Below are positions 10,252 to 22,699 of a stretch of 64,000 nucleotides of DNA, piece after piece (position 1 is the stretch's first letter; every line of letters begins with the position of its first letter). The notes beneath the pieces were generated by a model. That model was not told where the DNA came from. It did not search any database and saw only the letters and a list, made by a program, of their open reading frames with translations. The position numbers were made by a program, and so were the translations under genes. Source of the DNA: Phytophthora hibernalis (taxonomy: Eukaryota > Oomycota > Peronosporomycetes > Peronosporales > Peronosporaceae); assembly GCA_012656075.1 (NCBI GenBank), contig JAAKBF010000184.1, positions 62,001 through 126,000 of the forward strand, read 5' to 3'.

Positions 10252-10955
10252 CTAAACGGCGTTCTGGTCCGGAGACTCCTCCGCCGTCGTCTTCGAAGCA
10301 CTGGGTTTGTCAGTGGCCTTGCCACCTGCCTCCGACGAGTATGCTTGCTTGCCGGTGCTAGAAGACGGTAGACCCAAGCCACCCGTGAGCCCAGAGAGGT
10401 TGCTCGTGATTCCGGATAGCCCGTCCGCCCCGTGGCTGCCCCCGATAGGCAAGCCCGGCACCGACGGCAGCTTGCCGCCTTTCATCAAACCGCCTGTGAT
10501 GCCGTCCGTGACAGAGCTGAGTCCGTCTCCCTTCGTGATGCCGCTCGTGATGGAATCCAACCCGCTGCCACCGGTCAGCGACGACAGTATGCTTCCACCC
10601 GTGAGTGCGCTCAAATCTGTCGGGAGGACGCCCTTGCCGCCCTTCGTAATTGATGAGAGCGCGTCCACGCTGGGTAGACCCGGCGACAGGAGCTTCGACG
10701 GACCGGCCTGGCCACCGGTGATGCCTGAAATGCCTTTTGTGAGGGAGTCAATGCCGGGTAGGCCTGGCAACGCCGCGCTGGAGCCGTCGTCCTGCTTCTG
10801 CTGTTGCTGGGAGGCGGGGTCGGTTGTGGCGCCCCTGTGAGTGCTGAGAAGTCCATAGGCGAGTCGTAGCCAGATCGCAGCAGCTTCCGTTCGGGTGCTG
10901 CGAGCGCACACTGGGCTGCAATGACGAGGAACGCGAGAGTAGATAGAAGCTGCAT
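10252..10955 (-). CDS. Secreted Gly/Ser/Thr-rich LRS-DFS family protein, copy 4
   Basis: ATG 10955 to TAG 10252; the best-preserved copy. Only one base is missing relative to the other copies, a C in the C-run at about 10830, which separates the signal peptide and motif ERKLLRSGYDSPMDFSALTG from the repeat domain (ATTDPASQQQQK onwards). The repeat domain is uninterrupted to the stop. Substitutions such as GLSKLL to GPSKLL show that the copies are not perfectly identical. Function unknown. Confidence 0.72.
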
Positions 10956-11030
10956 GCTGGTTGTGCGGGCCGGAGGTAGACTGTGGGTGTTTCGGTTGCT
11001 GGGTGGTAGTGCCTTGCAAGACGGATGCCG

Positions 11031-11045
11031 AATTGGAAATGACTT
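11031..11045 (-). promoter_or_regulatory. Initiator-like site of copy 4
   Basis: Minus-strand AAGTCATTTCCAATT located 76-90 bp upstream of the ATG at 10955. Confidence 0.6.
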
Positions 11046-11444
11046 CGTAAGGACCAGGAACGACGGCGTACTCGCACTCGGTGTAGCCATTAAGTGTCGA
11101 TGATCGCGGATAGTACGGGTCCAAATGGTGATCAACATGTCGTTCACATAACCACTCACTGGTTTTGCTGTTTGGGCGTGAGGGCATGAAACGATGCAGC
11201 TGCAACGATACAACCATCATTGGACCATGTGTAGCGCGTGTGTGGGTTAGCGTGTTTTGTGTGAATGGCGCGCTCCTCTCTGCCGGCAGTCCGTGAGTGA
11301 GCGCTCCCAAGATAAAAGCAATGGGTTTCTACTACTGCATATGGTAGTGTTGCGGCTCCAATACTGATGCATGTAACTCGCTACGTCGAGGAGCTAGGCG
11401 CTAATAATACAGACAATATATTAATCAAAATTCACGAACGGAGA

Positions 11445-11663
11445 CGGATCGGCTCGATCACGAGCGGCATCACGAAGGAGACGGACTCAGCTCTGTCACG
11501 GACGGCATCACAGGCGGTTTGATGAAAGGCGGCAAGCTGCCGTCGGTGCCGGGCTTGCCTATCGGGGGCAGCCACGGGGCGGACGGGCTATGAGCAAACT
11601 CTCTGGGCTCACGGGTGGCTTGGGTCTACCGTCTTCTAGCACCGGCAAGCAAGCATACTCGTC
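11445..11663 (+). pseudogene. Inverted 3'-half copy cut by the LINE (unit 4)
   Basis: Follows the same junction as the other units, then stops matching after the bases GCATACTCGTC at 11663, inside the codons for KQAYSS. An 11-bp loss near 11591 is also visible. From 11664 the sequence belongs to the LINE. Confidence 0.75.
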
Positions 11664-12336
11664 CGGTGTGCGAGCTGGAGTAAAGGGGCGTGGCTGCCGT
11701 TTACTGCAACAGCACAGGCGACATCGGACATGACTGCGGCGTCCCCTGCAGACAGTGGGGGACACGGGCATCGCCCACCGGATGACACTGGGACCGCACG
11801 GCCCCGGCAAGCGGCGACGAGGGCGGCTCCTTTCGGAGCATCGCCAGGGCCACTCAATACCACCACGGGTGTATGTGGTCCACACCACACGGAATCGTGC
11901 GTAACCCCCACTACCTTCAGACCCGGCGCTTGTGACGACACCATCGGACGCGCAAGGAGGGTATGGAGGGACCAGAGGGGGCAGCAATGAGCAAGCAGCC
12001 GTCCAGTGTGCCCACAGGGCATCAGCGGCGGCGACCGCCAGTGCGGCTAGACCCTCGGGAGCTACGCTGCGGCAGTACGGGGCAACGGGCTATCGCCATC
12101 ACTGGCAAATGCGCAACCAACACCAACCTCCATCGCCGGGAACTGGAGGCCGCGTGAGCGGCTCGTACTCCTTGCCACACTAGCCAAGGACTGGCATGAA
12201 TCTGCGGCGCCAACCGACACGGCGGAACATGTAGACCACCCCGAACGGAGCTGGAAACTCAGGTCTTGCTGGAGTATTTGAGCGGCTCTCTGGAACTACC
12301 CCACGCCCCCATTTTCCGAATGCAACCATCCCGCTG

Positions 12337-13433
12337 TTGCAACGAGCCATGATCGAACAATATCATGAAGCTCACTGTGAAATGACGCTCATGGCCGACG
12401 TGTCGCCACGTGCCAGACTTCGTCGCAGTATGACACACAATACGATTTTCACGCATTTATTCGAGGCTAACGCAGACACGCCTAAGGGACGACAAATGGT
12501 TGGTCGCCTCATGGATGATGTCAAGATGCTATACTTCGATGGCGCACACACGCTTAAGTTTGTGTTTAACTCACGACGCCTCGCCGACTACTACTTAGGG
12601 CTGGCATTCAGGTTACATAGTACCTTCATCGAGCTCAAAGATTCGGAAGCTGGGGTCAAGCCGGGACCTTCCAGGTGGCCAGACTTCGTCGACAATACGC
12701 GGTTCGGGTGTATGGTGCGGGTAGCCTCGTGATGGTGGCGTTACTCGCCGCACTGGAGCAGCTCTCGGGCGTCAGGGTGGTGGATGCAAAACGGCACCGG
12801 CCTGAGGTGCCGGATATAGCGGATACTAGATACTTGCTCCTCCGTTTCAATCCAGAAGAATGTCCGGAGGCCCTCCGTGGGGTCACAAAACTGACTTTCA
12901 CGGCCAGGTGTCATTTTGTTCAACAACGTCTGCCGTGCGCGAGATGTTACGCCCCCTTCCATACGACGGGGTTTTGTAAGGCGAAGGTAGCGCAGTTGGA
13001 CAAACTGCACCGCAAGTACCTACGCACATTTGCAGGCAGCATACCTGTTTACGACGCTGGGGAGGCGGTCCAGTTCAGCCACTCGGATAACGAAAGTCTG
13101 GCACAATTCCTGCAAACTCTACAACGGGAGTTGACAGAGCACCAACAGTCGTCAAACTCCGATGAGGCAGGTCACGTCGAGGCAGTGTTGGTGACACAGG
13201 ACTACGCGGCACTGACAAAGGGTGGCGCTGTCAAGCGGGAAGGGGCGACGAGAGAAGAGGCCACAGGACTACCGGAGGTCTCCGGTACGGACGACGACGG
13301 ATACACGGTGGTCACACACAAGGCCTCTCAGAAGAGGGAAGGGCAGCAGATCACACAGAGCAAGGACAACTCGGCTGCAAATTCTGAAATCTTGACTGCA
13401 GCGAGACCCGCTATCGGCACCGCCCGGCCCTAG
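12337..13433 (+). pseudogene. LINE ORF1-like region with CCHC zinc knuckle
   Basis: Two overlapping frames joined by a frameshift near 12670-12730. The first half (LADYYLGLAFRLHSTFIELK and preceding) and the second half (RLRRQYAVRVYGAGSLVMVA to a stop at 13433) read as one protein. The second half contains C-A-R-C-x4-H-x4-C (12936-12980), a CCHC nucleic-acid-binding knuckle typical of LINE ORF1 or gag-like proteins. The C-terminus is polar and acidic. Expected role: binding of the element's RNA in the transposition particle. Confidence 0.6.
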
Positions 13434-14189
13434 GTTCCGCACCCAGCAAGAAGCAAGCCATAAATGGACATGGCTCCCGACAGGACCAGAATCTCCACCA
13501 GCCCAAGACTGGCAAACGGCCGGAAACAAGGGCCAGCCTCGAAAAAGGCAAAACCACCGCGCCGTCTTTTACCCAATTCAAACGGGACCGAGCGCTAGGT
13601 TGTTTCGAGGTGCTGGCGGACGACGATGACCATGACAGTGATGTGGATAGCGAAGAGGAGAAAGCGGAGGCGCCATTGGCGTATGAGCCTCAACACACCA
13701 CTCTGCCTGTGGAGTCCCGGGACATCCTCAATATGAGGATGCAGGACAGGCATGCTCTTCGGCAGCAAGGGCAGGAATCCTCACATAGTACAAGAAGTGA
13801 CAACGCCACTAGACTTCCGTGGAAGATGAGAAATCTGCACCAGCTGCTCCTACGCGAACGCGACAGCTCACCGGACCAGCGCCGGAAGGGGATGCTGAGA
13901 TGGAGAGCGACGACGGTTTTCGGTGTCGGGATACATAGGGTCGTCCGCACCTTCTTGCCCCCAGTCACCTGCCCTCACACCAGGGTCCGATTTTCCGTTC
14001 TCGGTGGACTCGGCGGAGGGCGACGAGGGATTGCAACAGGCTGAGTCAGGGAGGCTACGGAAAGGAGGCCGACACAGGAACAATTGGGAACGAGTCGTCC
14101 GACGGGGTTGAACAATGACAGGCTTCTCTGTCGCTGAGTCAAGACGGTTACATCATTGAAAAGACGACACGGCCTCTGGGAATGCCGCA

Positions 14190-15364
14190 CCAAATGCAGG
14201 ACTTTCTGCTCCCTTTCCAGGGATCATTGACTTCGGTACCAGCCAACGGTCAATGTGCCTACGCTGCGCTGTACGCGTCCACAACATCGACTGTAGAGAC
14301 AACTATTAGCTTCGCCCAGAGGTGGTAAGAGGTGCGAATGTCATCAAACGCAGCGTTTACACGCTAATGATGACATATTTGGAGCACGACGTAGAGTGTA
14401 ACGTGGTGGACCCGCGTAGAGAACTGCTGCGCCTATACCCTCGCAACCCACCCCGACGGACATTGCGGTAGCCACCGCTGCGTTATTTACGCATTATACT
14501 CAGGAGCTGGCACGGTCAGTCAATACCAACATTCCATCCGCATTCTGGGCAGGGCCGGAAGTGCTGCGAGCAATGGCGCAGTATCTCCGCGAGCCGCTTT
14601 TCGTGCTGGATGTGCAGCCGAACAATGATACACATGTTCAACGTTACTATTACAAGGATTACATTCTGGCGAATGGAGATGTCTACGAAACGGGGTGCGG
14701 AGGAGCCATGGATGACGAGAGCGCAAAGGCAATGATTTCGGGTTTCGCCAGACTACATGTATTGTCAGTCTTCCTGGTACTCAAACGGCACGAGGCCCAT
14801 TTTTATGGGGTTCACCATGGAGGTTTGTTCACCAAATGGCAAACAGAAGGAGATCTCGCATTTGCGCACAAGGAATGTGCGACGCACCCTTGGTTTCCCG
14901 AGGTTGTAGCGCATATTGAATACAGTACCTCGCGAAGGGACCAAGTTAACCCACTGAACGATAACGAGAGCACCAATGCGGTGCTTATCGGTGCACTCGA
15001 ACGACGTGATCGACTGGACATCGTTCACGAACGTTTCAGGTTGGAACGTTTGGATAGCGTTCACTACGATATAGCCATACTGGACGATGGACTGCGTCAC
15101 GAGGCGGACCGACTACATAGGGCAGCGGGCCAGCAGGGACCTTATCAACGGGATGACACTCTGGATGAGGATGGATCAAACGGTGGGATCACATATGCCC
15201 GTTTCTCTATCTCGCCGCACGGGCGAGTGGCTCTTACAGTCCTGCAGCGGATTTTGAACTCCATCGCATCGGAACCGGAGCTAGTCGCCGACCGGTCGAA
15301 GATGCGACAGTTGGTGCAGGAGAATGTGGCCGCAGTGAGTGTGAAGGACAACCACGACAGCTAA
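14190..15364 (+). pseudogene. OTU-like cysteine protease region of the LINE
   Basis: Around 14236-14272 the frame reads VPANGQCAYAALYAS, resembling the Asp-Gly-x-Cys motif of OTU proteases, with Asn-Gly-Gln-Cys here. About 500 bp later an open frame (14561-15364) has VLRAMAQYLREPLFVLDVQ, then LSVFLVLKRHEAHFYGVHHG, whose His sits where the OTU catalytic His is expected. A stop (near 14322) and frame changes separate the two parts. OTU enzymes cleave ubiquitin chains; OTU domains are known in some transposable elements. The call rests on motif spacing only. Confidence 0.55.
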
Positions 15365-16284
15365 TTTACGACCGCCTCAAGCAACTGGGGACAAGGAAGG
15401 CTGGGACGACTTGCTACCGTGGTTACTGAGCCATCGCTCGGCGTTCCACGCCCTGCTCAAATTTCTTCCTTACCCAGAGGTAGCGGTCAAGAGGCTGCCG
15501 AAGGAGACCCTCATGCATTGGGGCGAGATGGAGGCTTACGATGTGCAAGTGACTGTGCTGCACAGAATAATTGCCGACGAGGCGTCTTCAGCGCCCACCA
15601 CAGGGTATTGCAGGACATGGTTAGCTGCTTGCACGACGGCGGAAGGGCACGACGAGACCGCGTAATTGCCTGGGACCCACAACGCTGGAATCGGCTCGAA
15701 GGTTTGCACAAGGGAGCTCCCTCGTGCGCATGCCCATTCGATGTCAGAGAGGAATGCTGGAATGTGCTGCATACGTTACCGTATGTACTGTGGGCGTGGC
15801 CTGCTACGCCTTGGGGAAGGACTTCACTGACGCGGATGGGGTCGGTTTACCACGCACACCCGGCCGTACGACAACTATGTGAGAAAGTAGTTGCGATCTG
15901 AATGGGGGACACAGTCACCATCCCGTCAGGCATTACCTGGGTAGACCGACTAGCCGCAATGGCAGTCGGCCGGCCCGCATCATCACGATGCTAAGCCCCC
16001 CAGGCCTTGGGAGAGCTCTCCATCCGACCACAGATGGTGGGCTCCGGGTGCAGCACCGTGTCCCTTTGGGAATGGCCACTACACCCTCATCGCGTGGACG
16101 CAGCAATCGCTCTCGACAACGCAAGCTAGGAGATTTCTTCCCAGCCATTACACGGGACCATCGGCAGCAACATGTCCGCCGGGAGTTCAAAGCTGCACGG
16201 AGACGTGACATTGCGCGGCGCAAGGAACAAGAACACCGGACTGATAGAGCGTCGGTCAAGCAACAGCAGAAGCTGCATCAGCAG

Positions 16285-16870
16285 GACCAGACTCTCAGCT
16301 GTGTCACGCAGAACGTGAATGGTTTTGGCAGTAATGACGCTCACAGGAGTGAATGGTTGAGGGCTTTTCGCACGACCGACAGTCACGGCAGCTTCGACTT
16401 AGTCGTGATGTAGGAGACACACGTCGAAACGGAGGAGGTCGCGTACACGGCTGACCTTCACGCGAGGACGTGGGGTTTCCGAACAGGACAGTACAGTCCG
16501 GAACGGTCTTTTTGGTCGCCATCGCTGGAGCGGAGAGGAGGTGTGGCGATTCTCCTAAATCCGTATGGACGCATATCTGACGCTAGATCGGCGATGACAG
16601 TCACAGAAATTCATGGCAATAACTGGACGATATGCTAGGGAACCCATACTTTTCGTTTGCATTTACGCTCCACACCTGCGTGCGAGGCGTGATGCATTTT
16701 TAATCAATTATGGGACGTGGACTTGCCATCGGTGGAGAAGGTGCTTGTGGGCGGTGCACTCAGGACGCTCGAACGGACCGCAGTTTCAGGCACTCTTCGG
16801 CCCACGTGTCTCCCGCACTAGCAAACTTGATAGCTAAGTGGTCGCTGATTGACGCGGTACGTCCACCGGC
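16285..16870 (+). pseudogene. AP-type endonuclease of the LINE
   Basis: Contains LSCVTQNVNGFG (metal-site Asn), DLVVM-stop-ETHV, where the TAG at 16411-16413 stands directly before the catalytic Glu, and RRGGVAILLNPYG. These are successive motifs of the apurinic-like endonuclease that nicks target DNA for target-primed reverse transcription. Further frameshifts follow near 16640 and 16760. Confidence 0.65.
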
Positions 16871-17749
16871 CGACATGACAGCAACTGACCTGGTGGAGTG
16901 GCATGCCACTCTACACACGTACCGGTACAAGCTCTCGAATGGGTCGGAAGCCACAGCCCGATTGGACAGGTGGTACGGCTCTGGGGGCTCATGGAATGGA
17001 TCGTGGGTGGGGAGGTCTTCCATCCAGGCACTCACGCTGACCAACAGGCGGTGAGGCTTCACATCCGCTCACCTGCGGACCCGGTTCGCATTTGCAAACC
17101 ACCCCGGATATACCCCTGCGCTGCGGTGGCGGGGAAGAGGTCCGGACGGCGATGACGGCTCGGTTGGATGTGTTTTTAGACACACTGATCACGGAGGAGC
17201 CCTCGCGGACGACACGGTCTTATCATGGGATACTTTAAAGGTGGAGATAAAACGCGAGACTTTCGCTATCATACGTCAGCGGAGACGCGTCAGTAGATCA
17301 AGCCTCACCCAAAACCTCAAAAGGCTGCTCAAGCAGCAGGCAAGATTACGAGAGACCGGGGTGGTGGTATCTGTGGACACACTCACAGACCTACTAGAGG
17401 CGATCACATTGTCGGATAGTACGGGGTCGACCCGATGGATCGGACAAGGAACGCGATAACGGATTGTATCCGGGCCAAAGCTTCTTTGCGCACGGACAGG
17501 CTGTTTCGTGAAGGTGCACACTTCCGTGGCAAGACCACCAAACAACTTTTTCGACGGGTTAGCGTGAAGTACGCGGACAACGCAATTCATCGCTTGGATG
17601 CGGCAAGTGGGGAACCCGCTAGGGGGTCCACGACAAAGCCGACACCCTGGCAGACGCATGGACTCCCATCTTTCAGCAGGAAGGTTCCACATCGGCCGCG
17701 CGGGAGGAAGTGCTGCAGTGGTTGGGACCCAAAGGTCAGTATGAGGGAT

Positions 17750-19310
17750 CTTGCGCGACATTTCCTCACCTATTACAGAGCTGGAAGTGGCGTCGGCGAT
17801 TAACGCCTCACACCCTGGGAAAGCATGTGGCCCAGACAGCTTGGGCAATGACTGGTACCGGGATTTTTCGGACGTCCTGGTTCCCATTCTCACACGGCTC
17901 TATAACTCATTGATCATTCCCCGCTTCCTTTCCTGAGGCGGACATTTTCTGTTTGAAGAAAGGAGAGGATGCACACAATCCGCTGAACTTTCGGCCTCTC
18001 GCATTACTAGATTCGGACTACAAAATCCTGACGAGAGTGTTGGCGACGCGGACTAGCACGAAACTGGGTGGGATAATTCGTCCGAACCAAAACGGCTTCG
18101 TGCCACTCAGAGTCATTCACGACACTCTCGACTTGTTTCGCGCGGCGCAGTTACAGGCAGCGTCGGACCCAGTTCTTGCGGAAGCATTGGCACTGCTTCT
18201 CGATTTCTGCAAAGCCTACGACTCCGTTGACCGGGAGTTCATGTATGATGTGCTAATTTGGCTGGGCTTCCCAGAGCAATACGTTCGTACCTTGCGTGGC
18301 CTCCACTCAGGCACCCGAGTTCGCTTCCTGGCGAACGGTTCACGGTCTCGGTGGGTAGAGGTGACATGTGGTATTCGGCAAGGGTGCCCGCTTGCGCCTC
18401 TCATTTTTATACTGGTGCTTGAAGCTCTTTACAAGAAAATTGATAAGGACACACGGCTAGCAGGAATAGTGCTGAGGAGCTCAGATGGAACCATGACGCT
18501 GAAAGTGGGTGGATACGCAGACGACACTGCGTGCTATGTCCGAACGGTTGGGGAAGTCACGGTAATTCTGCTCATAGCACGGAAGTTTGCTGCGGCGTCG
18601 GGACTCACGCTGAACGAAGGAAAACGCTTATCATCGCGCTGAATCCTGCCCATATAAAATCGATGCCTGTAGTACCTGCTCCTCTCAAGCTACAGACAGC
18701 GGAGCAGTTAGCCCGTTACCTGGGTATCCAAGTAGGAAGCACCTGCGGCACGGCATATTCGTGGCAACTGGCGAGGGCGCAAATCACTGCTCGCCTGGCC
18801 TTGTCGATGCAGAAGACGTCAACGGTAGACCAAAGAAGCACGCTGGCCAACGCGATCATTATACCGAAGTTACTATACATTGGCCGCCATTGCTGGCCCA
18901 CGACGGAGGTGGTGACACAATTTCAAAGGATGATCAAGAATTTTGTATGGCATGCGCGGTTCACGACGGACAAAATGGAGGGTCGCGCATGGCTGAATCA
19001 TCAAGTGGCGCACTTGCGAGACTGCAAGGTGGGTTGAAAGTGCCTGATTTAAAGCTTGAGCTGATGGCAATGGCTGCTACCATGGTACACAATTGGGCTC
19101 TCAAGGCATCGCCACAGGCGCGTATTGTAGGCGATATATTGGCCCACGGTGCCACAGAGGCGACCGCGGCCGCTCTTTATATCTTTCCCAGCCACAGCAC
19201 CATGCAGCAGCGGGGTCTCAAGAACTGCACAAATCTATGGGAGATGGGGGTCCAAGTCTGCAACCGGCACGGGGACCCAGCCCGACGCGCCACAAGGCAC
19301 ACGTGGTGAC
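17750..19310 (+). pseudogene. LINE reverse transcriptase
   Basis: Motifs in order: INASHPGKACGPDSLGNDWY, FRPLALLDSDYKILTRVLA, ALLLDFCKAYDSVDREFMYD, GIRQGCPLAPLIFILVLEAL, and the catalytic GGYADDTACYV at about 18508-18540. The thumb-like region (ARYLGIQVG, IIPKLLYIGRHCWP, MEGRAWLNHQ) runs in a second frame to about 19310. Frame changes near 17936 and 18630 break the protein. It would copy element RNA at the nicked target. Confidence 0.85.
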
Positions 19311-19460
19311 CACGTTGTATATGCTGACATACTTTCGTGGAGACGTCGGGATCATCTGGAGCGGACGTAATGTCCTCATCGACTTGTCCAATGTTCGCCG
19401 AGCCGTTTGCCAATCTTACATATCGGCGGAAGGTGGGCACCAGGGTAGCTTTTGCGGTGA

Positions 19461-20597
19461 ATGGCTACCTTATGCTGCACTAATCGACTTGAGGGTGTAC
19501 AACGAGAACGGGGCACAGGTGCGATTAGCTTCACTTTTTCGGGGCTGGCGTCTCGAGGGACGCTCTTGAGAGACATCGTTCACTGGCGATGGACGGAGGA
19601 CGACAACCTGCTTGTGACAGCAGTCTGCTCACGTTTCACGTCAGGAACGAGGAGGCAAATAAAGCAGTTGATGAAGCTATTCATGCTGAATTTCCCGACA
19701 CTGACGCGTCGGGGTGACCATAGTGGGGCGGTCCGATACGGGCTTCAGGACGGCTCGCCTGCGGCCCTGCCGTTAAGGGTCACACATTCCGGGCAACTAG
19801 CTCGCGTTGATAACAAGACGGGAACGAAGTGCGATGAGCACGTAGTTCAGTCTCACAGTCAGCTTATGGCGCGTGTGCAACAGGAAGTTGCCTCGTCGGA
19901 ATCAGTAAAATGGGTACACCCTCACCCCAAGATCTCAAGGCAGGTCTGTATTTGGGTGGGCAAATACCGCTGGACGCCAAGCAAAAGGGAGTACAAGAAG
20001 CGCCTCGCCGCCAAGACAAGACGGCAGGCAAGGACCAAGACTGCTGCAGCTGCGGAAAAGTGGAAGACCATGAGCAGGCCCGCGGCGAAAGGACTCGATG
20101 CACTCCAATGGGGGAGCATTCGACGCATCGTCGGTCTAAATCCATGGGGAGAACAGTTGCTTATTCGCCTGAAGCACCACGCCATCTCGATGTACTATCC
20201 GGTGTCGGCCGGATTGGGATGTCCACACCCAGCGTGTGTGCGAGTGGGCAGAGTAGACTTGCACCACGTCTTCTGGACGTGCCCTGCAGCGACACAACTG
20301 CGGCACTGTTTCGTGACTCAGTGGCAGACGGCGGGCTTTCAAATGGACTCATATGAAGAGGCTATTTTCTCTTTGAATCTGCCGAGGCAGCTGAGCCGGC
20401 TTACTGTAGCGATAGGGCAGGCGATTGCGGACCGAGACGAGTTGACCATCCTCACCATTGGCGACTCGGTGGATAGGATAATTGAAGGCTGCTGGCGACT
20501 GGGCGCCGCTCTATATTTACTGGGGTCTGGAGATGGAGGGTTGCATTCTTTCACCCGCTCAATGACACTACCCAGTCCCATCACACTTATGGACTAG
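19461..20597 (+). pseudogene. LINE ORF2 C-terminal part with zf-RVT motif
   Basis: A 378-codon open frame continuing ORF2. Near its C-terminal third is CPHPACVRVGRVDLHHVFWTC (about 20219-20281), the C-x3-C-x7-8-H-x4-C arrangement seen in zf-RVT segments of plant and oomycete LINEs. The N-terminal part has no recognised domain. It ends at TAG 20597 before the RNase H-like region. Confidence 0.6.
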
Positions 20598-20714
20598 TAT
20601 CGCGCCTTCGCTCCGGATACGCCAACATTCTACGCTCGCTACCAGCGGAACTGGCGTCCGAGGTCCGCACTCAACTTAGTGGTATCATTCGGACGCACCT
20701 CAGTTCCCCTTGGG

Positions 20715-21176
20715 ACGACAATACTGGCCAGGCACCTACCACGGTCATGACTACGCTACTCTTTTCTACGGAGACGCTAACAGCGGGCGACCCGGGTGTG
20801 GCAGTGGCGCTCTCATCACGACGGTATACAGGGACACAGGTCACTTCATCATAAAACACATGACTGGGACGCCTTTCGGAGACGAGCATACGGCGACATC
20901 TACGCTGCTCACCTCGGACTACTACGGGGACTTAAGGAGTGCCTCACACAGGGGTGGCACCACATACAGGTGGTCAGCTCCAACGACCTAGCTGTCCGAC
21001 AACACGCACGGACATCACCGCCTAGGGCGAAGCAATTGCGAGGTTTATACTGGAGAACACGCCGCACAGCGGACGCGGTTATCGTGTCAACCTGGAACAA
21101 GCAGACACGAGAGCACAACGCAACAGCACATGCGCTAGCCAGGCTGGCCCGGACGACAGAGGTTGAAATGGAGTGA
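20715..21176 (+). pseudogene. LINE RNase H-like region
   Basis: Several frames together give LLFSTETLTAGDPGVAVALS, then YAAHLGLLRGLKECL, then IQVVSSNDLAVRQHA, and finally NATAHALARLA before a TGA at 21174-21176. The spacing of the acidic segments and the C-terminal alanine/leucine helix resembles the RNase H domain at the end of several LINE clades. The order of acidic residues is only partly preserved, so this is a moderate call. Confidence 0.45.
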
Positions 21177-21456
21177 CAGGCCCATATTCGACCTGCGGAC
21201 GGCAACCCGCTGGGGCACCATCAGCGGACTGGTTGCAAGAGATCTCGAGCAATGGTTGACTGACCACCACAAGTCCAATCCTTCGGGGATGGCAGTGCAT
21301 GCGGTGTAACATCACGGGCCGACGCGGTCTCGCCCGCTCTATCCGACAAGGAGACTGCAACCAAACGTTCACTGGGAAACAGACGGTGAGCGCATACGGG
21401 CATTCGGTGGCGTTAGTTTTGAGCTATATGACATTAATGAACCTCACTTTAAAACA

Positions 21457-21510
21457 GAGCGCACACTGGGCTGCAATGACGAGGAATGCGAGAGTAGATA
21501 GAAGCTGCAT
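21457..21510 (-). pseudogene. Remnant signal peptide of the secreted gene, copy 5
   Basis: Only the first ~17 codons (ATG 21510, MQLLSTLAFLVIAAQCAL) survive; the reading then runs into LINE sequence at 21456. The promoter region and initiator-like site (21586-21600) are intact, so a transcript could still start here and run antisense into the LINE. Confidence 0.75.
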
Positions 21511-22004
21511 GCTGGTTGGGCGGGCCGGAGGTAGACTGTGGGTGTTTCGGTTGCTGGGTGGTAGTGCCTTGCAAGACGGATGCCGAATTGGAAATGACTT
21601 CGAAAGGACCAGGAACGACGGCGTACTCGCACTCGGTGTAGCCATTAAGTGTCGATGATCGCGGATAGTACGGGTCCAAATGGTGATCAACATGTCGTTC
21701 ACATAACCACTCACTGGTTTTGCTGTTTGGGCGTGAGGGCATGAAACGATGCAGCTGCAACGATACAACCATCATTGGACCATGTGTAGCGCGTGTGTGG
21801 GTTAGCGTGTTTTGTGTGAATGGCGCGCTCCTCTCTGCCGGCAGTCCGTGAGTGAGCGCTCCCAAGATAAAAGCAATGGGTTTCTACTACTGCATATGGT
21901 AGTGTTGCGGCTCCAATACTGATGCATGTAACTCGCTACGTCGAGGAGCTAGGCGCTAATAATACAGACAATATATTAATCAAAATTCACGAACGGAGAC
22001 GGGA

Positions 22005-22312
22005 TCGGCTCGATCACGAGCGGCATCACGAAGGGAGACGGACTCAGCTCTGTCACGGACGGCATCACAGGCGGTTTGATGAAAGGCGGCAAGCTGCCGT
22101 CGGTGCCGGGCTTGCCTATCGGGGGCAGCCACGGGGCGGACGGGCTATCCGGAATCACGAGCAACCTCTCTGGGCTCACGGGTGACTTGGGTCTACCGTC
22201 TTCTAGCACCGGCAAGCAAGCATACTCGTCGGAGGCAAGTGGCAAGGCCACTGACAAACCCAGTGCTTCGAAGACGACGGCGGAGGAGTCTCCGGACCAG
22301 AACGCCGTTTAG
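22005..22312 (+). pseudogene. Inverted 3'-half copy of the secreted gene (unit 5)
   Basis: Same truncated 3' half as in other units, to TAG 22312, with small substitutions (TGDLGLPS, SSEASGKATD) showing greater age. An extra G near 22035 shifts the local frame. The mirrored 3' flank follows to about 22540. Confidence 0.75.
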
Positions 22313-22699
22313 GGCGAAGTAGTTGTCGTCTCGCGTACGATGTAGTGTGTTCCATTAGTGAAGAACATATATATACAAGGGTAATACTATTTGCTCGTGT
22401 TTGTGGTGATACCGCTTTTGTGTTTGGAGGTTGACGGACAATGTTGGGAGGGTGCAACTGAAGAGGAAATGTACTGCAGACCAACTTCAAGTTGGCGCAT
22501 ACTAAACTCAAGTTGTTTTCGTCCCCGAGCCATGATTTGACCGGCGAAAAACCCAACCACTCGCGCACAGGCAAACCAATTAAGCCAGCAGCAACACACC
22601 ACGCGCGCTATACAACGCTTCAGCTCACCATATATGCGTGACAAATAGACAGCATCCCGTCGTCAAACTAGAAAGAAACTTGCCTGTCTTACCAACGTT

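Larger units (their letters stand above)
11664..21456 (+). mobile_element. Non-LTR retrotransposon (LINE) with OTU, endonuclease, RT and RNase H parts
   Basis: The array stops at 11663 and resumes at 21457; everything between is one plus-strand LINE-like element of about 9.8 kb. In order: an ORF1 region with a CCHC knuckle, an acidic Ser-rich stretch, an OTU-like cysteine protease region, an AP-type endonuclease, reverse transcriptase with YADD, a Cys/His zf-RVT motif, and an RNase H-like end. Many frameshifts and stops make it inactive. No poly-A tail is seen; the 3' end is AACCTCACTTTAAAAC. The flanks come from opposite-strand parts of the array unit, so this is not a simple insertion. Confidence 0.8.
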
